From: Sulfurimonas sp.
GTDB taxonomy: Bacteria; Campylobacterota; Campylobacteria; Campylobacterales; Sulfurimonadaceae
DNA length: 5,604 nt
Direction of reading: 5' to 3'
Assembly (NCBI GenBank): GCA_027083475.1
Contig: JALWON010000182.1
Span: 1-5,604 of the forward strand
The translations under genes and the position numbers were made by a program. The notes under the pieces are model-generated. The model worked only from the letters and a program-made list of their open reading frames with translations, made no database searches and was not told the origin of the DNA. Below, piece after piece: positions 1 to 4,761 of this stretch; position 1 is the first letter of the stretch; each line of letters opens with the position of its first letter.

Positions 1-1
1 A

Positions 2-112
2 GATGCCTACAGACAATTTGTCTGCATAGAGAGTGCCAATGCCTATGATGATTTTCAAACCCTCCAACCACAAGAGTCTCACACTTTAAGTGTGACTTTC
101 ACAACACTTTAA
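2..112 (+). CDS. C-terminal fragment of probable D-hexose-6-phosphate mutarotase (aldose 1-epimerase superfamily)
   Basis: An open frame enters from the left edge and ends at TAA 110-112, leaving 36 codons. The visible peptide includes FVCIESANAYDDF followed by LQPQESHTLSVTF. This matches the usual end of glucose-6-phosphate 1-epimerases (YeaD type): a hydrophobic strand with a V-C-x-E core, a short loop, then a P-x-E-S-x-T-L-S-V strand that closes the beta-sandwich. Such enzymes interconvert the alpha and beta anomers of hexose 6-phosphates in the cytoplasm. The start, the catalytic histidines and most of the fold lie outside the window, so the call rests on the tail alone. It reads in the same direction as the next gene, 23 bp away, but a promoter-like box between them suggests that gene can be transcribed separately. 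Confidence 0.7.
   Translation, partial: DAYRQFVCIESANAYDDFQTLQPQESHTLSVTFTTL
79..95 (+). other. Short inverted repeat inside the end of the mutarotase gene
   Basis: TCACACT at 79-85 pairs with AGTGTGA at 89-95 across a 3-nt loop (TTA), giving a 7-bp perfect stem. It lies within coding sequence, 15 nt before the stop codon. What follows (CTTTCACAAC) is only weakly T-rich, so it is a poor intrinsic terminator. It could attenuate transcription before the next gene or be chance. Confidence 0.25.
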
Positions 113-124
113 TAATAAAAACAC

Positions 125-130
125 TATAAT
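125..130 (+). promoter_or_regulatory. Candidate sigma-70 -10 box (TATAAT) for the 136-3425 gene run
   Basis: A perfect TATAAT lies in a very AT-rich spacer between the mutarotase stop and the next ATG. No clear TTGACA-like -35 box is seen about 17 bp upstream. Vegetative promoters of Campylobacterota generally lack a conserved -35, so this is not disqualifying. Transcription would be expected to begin about 6-8 nt after the box, at 136-138, which is the start codon itself. AT-rich DNA makes chance TATAAT matches common. Confidence 0.45.
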
Positions 131-135
131 AAAAC

Positions 136-606
136 ATGTCGTATTTACCAAATACTTTAAACTCTTATTGGCTCTGGCGGGAGGTCTCTTCCAAGCTTGG
201 TGTCTCTAATCCAGCCTATAAATACTGGAAAAACACTCCCAACATGAAACTCAACAACAAATACATTTTCGTGCAAAAAAACACACTTCCCCCAAAGCAT
301 GCCCATGTGGAGCCCCTTTTGACAGATCTCTCAGGACACCTTCCCATCAAATTTGCCTCTGACCAACTCCATGTTAATGAGCACATCTTCTCTTATGACA
401 AGATGAAACTCCATCATGAGTTTGAGTATAAATTTGTTGCAGATGTGAAGTTTGTCAATATTAAAAAATTTTTTAAAGAGCATGGTATCATTGTGCCTAA
501 AAATGCTATCGTACAACTGGGTAAATTAAAAGATTTAGAAATTGGAGCAGACACACTCTTTTACAATCTTAAAAATGATTATGGTGTCGTGGTATATAAC
601 TCATGA
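136..606 (+). CDS. Conserved-looking hypothetical protein, 156 aa
   Basis: I do not recognise this protein. It has no signal peptide, membrane segment or cysteine, so it is probably cytoplasmic. The N-terminal part (residues 10-31, with WLWREVSSKLGVS then AYKYWK) has the spacing of a helix-turn-helix: an amphipathic helix, a G-V-S turn and a second helix rich in aromatic and basic residues. The middle (about 40-105) reads as mixed beta strands with several histidines, and the C-terminal third holds a lysine-rich helix near 108-117. The DNA- or RNA-binding idea is inference from residue pattern only. No Shine-Dalgarno precedes the ATG at 136, and the next in-frame ATG (244) has none either. 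The TGA overlaps the ATG of the following TPR gene by 4 nt (ATGA), which argues for coupled translation and possibly a shared role. Confidence 0.75.
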   Translation: MSYLPNTLNSYWLWREVSSKLGVSNPAYKYWKNTPNMKLNNKYIFVQKNTLPPKHAHVEPLLTDLSGHLPIKFASDQLHVNEHIFSYDKMKLHHEFEYKFVADVKFVNIKKFFKEHGIIVPKNAIVQLGKLKDLEIGADTLFYNLKNDYGVVVYNS

Positions 607-1652
607 ATAGTTTTTTCTTAGATTTTCGTGATCCTCTCTTTTCGATTATTATTTTTTTAGCCCTTATTTTTGCGATTACTTTTTTATCGTACTGGTGGGG
701 CAGATACAAAACGAAGGGCAACTCCAAAGAGTTAGACAAATTTTTACAACAGTTCCATACCCTCCCTACAGAAAATGAACTCAAAATTTTAATCTCTAGT
801 GGAGAACTTTCGCAAAAATCATGGTTACTGCTTGCCAACTCCTATACAAAAAGTGGTGATTTTGAAAAAGCGATAGAAATCTACCTGGAAATCCTGCGTT
901 TACCCTCTCGGAGTAATGAAAAAGAGACAATGTTTTTACTTGGAAAAGTCTACTTTAAAGCAGGTTTTTTAGAAAGAGCCAAACAGATATTTTTAGAAAT
1001 ACTCCATACCTCCCCAAGAACACCCCAAGCCCTGCATTATCTTCTTTTAGTCTATGAGTACCTGCGCGATTATACATCTGCACTCAAAGTTTTAGAACCA
1101 CTTGATGAACTCAATGAAGCGATACAAAAAGATGAGATTTATCTCAAAAATCTTGCCCTTTTACACGATAGCGAAAAAACGCAAGCAGAGAAAACATCGC
1201 AAATTCTCTCCTTTTACAAAGAGCACCACCAACTCAAATACATGGTGTTTGAATACCTTTTTGCCAATGATCCGGCACTTGCTTGGGAACATTTTGATGG
1301 TTCAAGTGGGGAATTACTCATAGATATACTCTGGAATCTCCCTCCAAAAGCATTGAATTTAGCTATAATTACAAACAATGATTTTTTACGAGAACTTTAC
1401 AGTGCTCGGGGTGATATAACGCTGAGTAAAGGCAGTACCATATTTGAACTCGATGTACTCATAAAACTCCAAAATACACCGCTGCAAGCAAATCTCAGTT
1501 TTGAGTATAGCTGTAGCCAATGCAAACAGAGCTACCCTTTTGCATTTAAACGCTGTAGTCACTGTCATGCCATCGATACCCAAACGATTCAATGGAATAT
1601 CGTAAAAAATTATCATACCATTTTCAATGAAGAGACAGACTCTTTTCAATGA
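603..1652 (+). CDS. Membrane-anchored TPR protein with C-terminal zinc ribbon (LapB-like layout)
   Basis: The 349-aa product starts with one hydrophobic segment (about residues 11-32) followed by basic WGRYKTK, which predicts an N-in anchor with the bulk of the protein in the cytoplasm. Tetratricopeptide repeats follow: about 73-106 (WLLLANSYTKSGDFEKAIEI), 107-140 (FLLGKVYFKAGFLERAKQIF) and a weaker one at 143-170, then a more diverged helical region. Near the C-terminus C304-x2-C307 and C318-x2-C321 form a rubredoxin-like metal knuckle. Anchor, TPRs and terminal zinc ribbon in this order is the layout of LapB (YciM), which controls LPS synthesis through FtsH/LpxC in enterobacteria. Orthology is not established: the protein is shorter than E. 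coli LapB (about 389 aa) and its middle is diverged. The start has no evident ribosome site and overlaps the upstream stop by 4 nt. A TPR or hypothetical gene in this place near rnc is, from recall, usual in Campylobacter and Helicobacter. Confidence 0.85.
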   Translation: MNSFFLDFRDPLFSIIIFLALIFAITFLSYWWGRYKTKGNSKELDKFLQQFHTLPTENELKILISSGELSQKSWLLLANSYTKSGDFEKAIEIYLEILRLPSRSNEKETMFLLGKVYFKAGFLERAKQIFLEILHTSPRTPQALHYLLLVYEYLRDYTSALKVLEPLDELNEAIQKDEIYLKNLALLHDSEKTQAEKTSQILSFYKEHHQLKYMVFEYLFANDPALAWEHFDGSSGELLIDILWNLPPKALNLAIITNNDFLRELYSARGDITLSKGSTIFELDVLIKLQNTPLQANLSFEYSCSQCKQSYPFAFKRCSHCHAIDTQTIQWNIVKNYHTIFNEETDSFQ

Positions 1653-1659
1653 AAATAAC

Positions 1660-1664
1660 GAGGA
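1660..1664 (+). promoter_or_regulatory. Ribosome binding site that fixes the rnc start at 1669
   Basis: GAGGA lies 4 nt before ATG 1669. The earlier in-frame ATG at 1627 lies inside the TPR gene, has no such site, and would add 14 residues (ending NENNEEN) that do not resemble an RNase III N-terminus. Confidence 0.7.
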
Positions 1665-1668
1665 AAAT

Positions 1669-2352
1669 ATGCATAAGAACATAGAAACATTAGAAAAAAA
1701 GCTCAACTACACCTTTGAGAACAAAGAGCTCATTATCGAAGCGCTGACACATAAAAGCTATAAACAGCCCTACGATAATGAACGCTTAGAATTTTTAGGT
1801 GATGCGGTCATGGACCTTATAGTCGGGGAATACCTCTTTAAGAAATTTCCAAAATCAGATGAGGGCAAACTCTCAAAAATACGCGCTTCGCTTGTCAATG
1901 AAATAGGCTTTGACAAACTAGCAAAAGTACTTTGTCTTGGTGAGTATCTTTTACTCTCTAAAGCAGAAGAGAATAATGGGGGCAGAGAAAAATCCTCACT
2001 CCTCTCCAATGCTTTTGAAGCACTTATGGGTGCAATTTATCTTGAATCTGGCTTAGCAAAAGTCCAAGAGATAAGCATAGCACTCATTGAAGAGAATTAT
2101 GAAGAGATTTCTCTTGACTCCCTCTTTCGTGACTTTAAAACCTCCCTGCAAGAACTCACACAAGCCCGCTATGGAGTGACACCTGAGTACAAAGTTTTGG
2201 CAAGCCGCGGACCAGACCACTTAAAAGAGTTTGAAGTGGGTGTTTTCATAGAAAACAAAGAGTATGCCAAAGCTGTCGGGAAAAGTAAAAAAATAGCGCA
2301 ACAGATTGCAGCAGAGATAGCCTTGAAGATACTCAAAGGAGATGCCGAGTGA
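1669..2352 (+). CDS. rnc: Ribonuclease III
   Basis: This 227-aa enzyme cleaves double-stranded RNA and matures rRNA precursors. The N-terminal nuclease domain (about 1-150) contains the signature NERLEFLGDAVMDL at 37-50, giving E38, E41 and D45 in the same numbering as E. coli RNase III. It also carries SNAFEALMGAIYLESG at 113-128 with the key E117. Position 114, aspartate in E. coli, is asparagine here. The double-stranded-RNA-binding domain covers about 153-225 and ends in the expected GKSKKIAQQIAAEIALKIL helix. The length is close to other bacterial RNase III proteins (about 225 aa). I chose ATG 1669 because of the GAGGA before it. The gene starts 16 nt after the TPR gene and its TGA overlaps the GTG of aroC by 4 nt. 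The rnc-aroC pair is, from recall, conserved in Campylobacter and Helicobacter. Confidence 0.97.
   Translation: MHKNIETLEKKLNYTFENKELIIEALTHKSYKQPYDNERLEFLGDAVMDLIVGEYLFKKFPKSDEGKLSKIRASLVNEIGFDKLAKVLCLGEYLLLSKAEENNGGREKSSLLSNAFEALMGAIYLESGLAKVQEISIALIEENYEEISLDSLFRDFKTSLQELTQARYGVTPEYKVLASRGPDHLKEFEVGVFIENKEYAKAVGKSKKIAQQIAAEIALKILKGDAE
2336..2341 (+). promoter_or_regulatory. Ribosome binding site supporting the GTG start of aroC
   Basis: AAGGAG sits 7 nt before GTG 2349, within the last codons of rnc. The ATG at 2342 is in another frame and directly abuts the site, so the GTG is the believable start. Confidence 0.75.
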
Positions 2353-3425
2353 ATAGTTTTGGACAAAAAATACGATTAAGCACTTTTGGAGAGTCGCATG
2401 GACGTGCCATTGGTTGTCTCTTAGATGGTATTCCTGCAGGATTAACCATTGATGAAGCATTTATTCAAGCCGAACTTGACCGTAGAAAACCCGGCAAGAG
2501 TGAATTTGAAACAGCAAGAAAAGAGGCTGACAAAGTAGAGATTCTCAGTGGGGTTTTTGAAGGTGTGAGTACAGGCACGCCTATTGCTATGATTATCTAC
2601 AATACCAATCAAAAATCAAAAGATTACTCAAACATAAAAGATATTTTTCGCCCAGGACATGCTGATTTTACCTACTTTAGTAAATATGGGCTCAGAGACT
2701 ACCGCGGTGGCGGAAGAAGTTCTGCACGCGAAACGGCTGCTCGTGTTGCTGCTGGAGCTATTGCTAAGCTTATGCTCCAAGAACTTGATATCCATGTGCA
2801 CAGTGGCATTAGTGAAGTAGCGGGGATTAAAAGTGAAGCGTTTGATTATGAAAAAGCAAAATCGAGTCTTATTTATGCCCTTGATGCAACAAAAGAAGCA
2901 GCACAAAAAGAGGCTATTTTAGAAGCAAAAAACAAGCATGACTCTGTGGGTGGTGTTGCACGAGTGTTAATCAGTGGCACACCTGTAGGTCTGGGAGAAC
3001 CACTCTACTACAAGCTTGATGCCGTTCTTGCTGATGCTATGATGGGCATAAATGCTGTCAAAGCAGTTGAGATAGGTGATGGCATACTCAGTAGCACACG
3101 TTTAGGCTCACAAAACAATGATGCCATCCGTGCGAATGGCTTTGAGACAAATCATGCAGGAGGAATTTTAGGAGGCATTAGTAATGGTGATGACATCATT
3201 TTAAATGTTTACTTCAAACCGACTCCCTCTATTTTTCAAGAGCAACATACCATTACAAAAGAGAACAAAGAGGTTGATTTTTCACTCAAAGGACGCCATG
3301 ACCCTTGTGTCGCCATACGCGGTACTGTCGTTTGTGAAGCTATGGCAGCACTCGTTATTGCTGATATGCTCCTGCTCAATATGGGAGCAAAAATGGAAGG
3401 GGTATATAAATACTATCAAAAATGA
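2349..3425 (+). CDS. aroC: Chorismate synthase
   Basis: The enzyme performs the last step of the shikimate pathway, converting 5-enolpyruvylshikimate 3-phosphate to chorismate with reduced FMN, and so feeds aromatic amino acid, folate and quinone synthesis. The 358-aa length is normal for the monofunctional bacterial type, and no extra flavin-reductase domain is seen. Family signatures are all present: FGESHG at 13-18 with H17; GHADFTYFSKYGLRDYRGGG at 103-122 followed by RSSARET (123-129); HAGGILGGISNG at 269-280; and RHDPCVAIRG at 316-325. Translation starts at GTG in a GTGA overlap with the rnc stop, with AAGGAG 7 nt upstream, so aroC is probably translated in step with rnc. The TGA ends 4 bp from the stop of the convergent MOSC gene, and no T-tract terminator for this strand is visible in that gap. 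Confidence 0.98.
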   Translation: MNSFGQKIRLSTFGESHGRAIGCLLDGIPAGLTIDEAFIQAELDRRKPGKSEFETARKEADKVEILSGVFEGVSTGTPIAMIIYNTNQKSKDYSNIKDIFRPGHADFTYFSKYGLRDYRGGGRSSARETAARVAAGAIAKLMLQELDIHVHSGISEVAGIKSEAFDYEKAKSSLIYALDATKEAAQKEAILEAKNKHDSVGGVARVLISGTPVGLGEPLYYKLDAVLADAMMGINAVKAVEIGDGILSSTRLGSQNNDAIRANGFETNHAGGILGGISNGDDIILNVYFKPTPSIFQEQHTITKENKEVDFSLKGRHDPCVAIRGTVVCEAMAALVIADMLLLNMGAKMEGVYKYYQK

Positions 3426-3448
3426 GGTACTAGAGTATCTCGATAGTA
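3411..3448. repeat. Composite inverted repeat straddling the aroC/MOSC convergent junction
   Basis: The outer arms TACTATC (3411-3417) and GATAGTA (3442-3448) are perfect complements. Inside, GAGGTAC (3424-3430) pairs with GTATCTC (3435-3441) with one G-T pair and a 4-nt loop. The 5' side carries a 6-nt bulge, AAAAAT (3418-3423). The structure covers both stop codons. It may be a shared transcript end for two facing genes. Confidence 0.4.
3418..3441 (-). terminator. Possible weak intrinsic terminator of the MOSC gene
   Basis: Read on the - strand, the inner stem GAGATAC-TCTA-GTACCTC is followed at once by ATTTTT, the layout of a factor-independent terminator. The stem is only 7 bp with one A-C mismatch on this strand and has moderate GC content, and it includes the stop codon of the MOSC gene. 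No such T-run follows on the + strand, so it would act for the MOSC transcript rather than aroC. Confidence 0.35.
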
Positions 3449-3876
3449 TCTCCTACCTCTATCCTTCCCTCTCCACTAATCACCTTAGCAAAAATTCCTC
3501 GGTCATCTTTTAAAAGTTTGGGAAGTTTTGGATTGACACTTGAGAGTCCTTTACAAAGAGTACAGTTTTGTGTGATTTCTAAAGTGTTTGTGCCTATCTT
3601 TAACTTATCGCCACAAACTAAATGATACGGATTAATATCAGTGACAATATTTTCCCCCAAAGAGCCCCATGGAAGCTCTATTTTATTCTCTTGTGTTATC
3701 TTATAACTATCTGTTGCAGTTATTAAAATAGAACGTAAGATATTTTTCGCATAAAATTTATCTTCTAAAATGCCATCATTATCTACTTTAACAAATGCAA
3801 CACGCTCTCTTGTCTTATCTGCATCATCTTTTGTAATAAAAAGCTCTAAAATTTTGCCCTGTTTATTTGTTTGCAT
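3430..3876 (-). CDS. MOSC-domain protein
   Basis: The 148-aa protein is essentially a single MOSC domain. The usual landmarks are present in order: DGILEDK at 34-40 near the N-terminus (equivalent to the D-G-x-x-G-D-x segment), GSLGENIVTD at 71-80, a VCGDKLKIG-TLEIT pair of strands at 87-102, a cysteine motif C105-x2-C108, and RGIFAKVISG at 126-135 before a closing GDTIEIL. MOSC domains occur at the end of molybdenum cofactor sulfurases and as free-standing proteins; they are thought to carry sulfur or bind the cofactor through a conserved cysteine. The substrate of this one is unknown. There is no signal peptide, so it should be cytoplasmic. It lies downstream of soxD-soxY-soxZ on the same strand, and SoxC, the expected next gene upstream of soxD, is a molybdenum protein; a functional link is inference. 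The ATG at 3876 is preceded by weak AAGAGA. Confidence 0.88.
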   Translation of the reverse strand: MQTNKQGKILELFITKDDADKTRERVAFVKVDNDGILEDKFYAKNILRSILITATDSYKITQENKIELPWGSLGENIVTDINPYHLVCGDKLKIGTNTLEITQNCTLCKGLSSVNPKLPKLLKDDRGIFAKVISGEGRIEVGDTIEIL

Positions 3877-3903
3877 ACTATCTCTTATGATTTAAAATTT
3901 TGA

Positions 3904-3909
3904 ATTGTA
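3904..3909 (-). promoter_or_regulatory. Possible -10 box for the MOSC gene
   Basis: Read on the - strand, TACAAT (one base off TATAAT) lies about 28 bp before the ATG, predicting a leader of about 20 nt. No -35 box is evident. It follows the soxZ-side hairpin, which would fit an independent promoter for the MOSC gene. AT-rich sequence makes this a weak call. Confidence 0.3.
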
Positions 3910-3930
3910 AGTAAGTTGTTTGAGGAGGTC

Positions 3931-3954
3931 TACAAGAAGCCAAAGCTTCTTGTA
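3931..3954 (-). terminator. Hairpin after soxZ, probable transcript end or processing/stability element
   Basis: TACAAGAAGC at 3931-3940 and GCTTCTTGTA at 3945-3954 are perfect 10-bp complements around a 4-nt loop. The element starts 15 nt after the soxZ stop, the typical place for a terminator. However, neither strand has a clean T-run directly after the stem: on the - strand GACCTCCTC follows. It could end the sox transcript inefficiently, protect its 3' end, or act with a factor. Confidence 0.5.
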
Positions 3955-3969
3955 ATGAAAAAGGGGAAA

Positions 3970-4281
3970 TTATTTGATTTTTCCTTTCCCTTTACCAGTT
4001 TTTCCTTTACGGTCAACCCAGTGCATTTCTACTTTATCGCCTTTTGCACCAATACCTTTAAATGCAAATTTGAAGATAGGATTTTTAGAAAGAAACTGAG
4101 AAGTTGAAGCATCCCAAACTGTTTCACCATTCACAGTTGCTGAAATATGTGTGATGAAGTTTGCATCATCTCTATTTCCTGTTTTCTTTTCCATCATATT
4201 ATATGTTGACATTTCATGTTTTGCTAATGCTTTTACGTGTACTACACCATTTTTTAATTTTGCTTTTACTTTCATACCCAT
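3970..4281 (-). CDS. soxZ: Sulfur-oxidation carrier-complex protein SoxZ
   Basis: SoxZ is the partner of SoxY in the periplasmic carrier that holds sulfur intermediates during thiosulfate oxidation. From the chosen start the protein has 103 residues, the family's usual size. Recognisable parts are MKVKAKLKNGVVHVKALAKH at 3-22, the segment HEM...KKTG (22-35) that corresponds to the H-P-M-x-T-G region of other SoxZ proteins, ANFITHISATVNG at 40-52, and SKNPIFKFAFKG at 65-76. There is no signal peptide, as expected, since SoxZ is exported bound to Tat-substrate SoxY. The end (residues 91-103) is unusually basic, with six lysines and one arginine in 13 residues. AAGGAG (4288-4293) lies 6 nt before the ATG at 4281. 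The longer frame back to 4320 would overlap soxY and lacks SoxZ character. The gap to the soxY stop is 10 nt, indicating co-transcription. Confidence 0.95.
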   Translation of the reverse strand: MGMKVKAKLKNGVVHVKALAKHEMSTYNMMEKKTGNRDDANFITHISATVNGETVWDASTSQFLSKNPIFKFAFKGIGAKGDKVEMHWVDRKGKTGKGKGKIK

Positions 4282-4287
4282 AATATT

Positions 4288-4293
4288 CTCCTT
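4288..4293 (-). promoter_or_regulatory. Ribosome binding site that fixes the soxZ start
   Basis: AAGGAG on the - strand overlaps the soxY TAA and stands 6 nt before ATG 4281. A second in-frame ATG at 4275 would be 12 nt away, which is less favourable, so 4281 is preferred. Confidence 0.75.
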
Positions 4294-4744
4294 AACCTTC
4301 ACATCCGCCAAGTGCAACATCTAATGTTACTCTTGCGCCGTATACTTTTCCATCTTGACCAAGTGCTGCTACAGTAATAGTCCCTGATTTTGCCATTTTA
4401 ATTTTGATTGAGTATTTATTGACTGAATATTTTGTCGCTTCATACACAACTACTGCAGACTCTGGATTCGCATCTTGAAATACTGCTATAGATTTGATTG
4501 GCATATCTGCTGAAAAATCAACTGGTACTGCACCACCATTTGATGCTACTTTTGGTGCTTTTACTTTCACACCACTCTCAATGATAGTACTTGTACCATA
4601 AAGTGCTTTAAGTGCATCATCTACTGTATGTGCACTCCATACTGTTGGTTTAGATTTTCTATAATCTTCAGCTTTTACACTTGCTGGAACCACTGCTAAG
4701 GCAAGTGCTCCCATTGTTAAGTTTAAAAATTCTCTTCTTTTCAT
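4292..4744 (-). CDS. soxY: Sulfur-oxidation carrier protein SoxY, Tat-exported, with variant GGCEG tail
   Basis: SoxY binds sulfur intermediates covalently on a cysteine at the end of a flexible C-terminal arm and presents them to the Sox enzymes in the periplasm. The 150-aa precursor starts with a twin-arginine signal, MKRREFLNL, a hydrophobic stretch at about 8-21, and a likely cleavage after VKA (residue 25). The mature part has the expected SoxY core: an acidic and alpha-helical start (VDDALKALYG at 41-50), an APKVASNGGAVPV strand pair at 63-75 and immunoglobulin-like strands up to 143. The protein ends LGGCEG, with C148 as the carrier cysteine. Most SoxY proteins end GGCGG, so the residue after the cysteine is glutamate instead of glycine (codon GAA). 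AGAAGGA ends 6 nt before the ATG. The gene follows soxD after 17 nt and precedes soxZ after 10 nt. Confidence 0.96.
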   Translation of the reverse strand: MKRREFLNLTMGALALAVVPASVKAEDYRKSKPTVWSAHTVDDALKALYGTSTIIESGVKVKAPKVASNGGAVPVDFSADMPIKSIAVFQDANPESAVVVYEATKYSVNKYSIKIKMAKSGTITVAALGQDGKVYGARVTLDVALGGCEG

Positions 4745-4761
4745 TTTTTGTCCTTCTCTCT

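Noticed and set aside
79..112. Intrinsic terminator at the end of the mutarotase gene
   Set aside because: There is a 7-bp stem, but it is inside the coding region with a 3-nt loop and no real T-tract; listed only as an inverted repeat.
1102..1323. 73-codon frame inside the TPR gene
   Set aside because: It is a shifted frame within a clear TPR gene, rich in basic residues and without domain character.
1627..1668. Upstream in-frame ATG that would extend RNase III by 14 residues
   Set aside because: It lies inside the TPR gene, has no ribosome site, and the added residues do not look like an RNase III start. ATG 1669 has GAGGA just upstream and gives a family-typical length.
2628..2906. 92-codon - strand frame within aroC
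   Set aside because: It is antisense to a fully conserved aroC region, and its serine/alanine/phenylalanine bias mirrors aroC codons.
3916..4107. 63-codon + strand frame across the soxZ end and its downstream hairpin
   Set aside because: It runs antisense through the soxZ coding region and the inverted repeat, has a composition explained by the opposite strand, and matches no known family.
4282..4320. Extended SoxZ start at 4320
   Set aside because: It would overlap the soxY end, and the extra 13 residues have no SoxZ resemblance. AAGGAG points to 4281.
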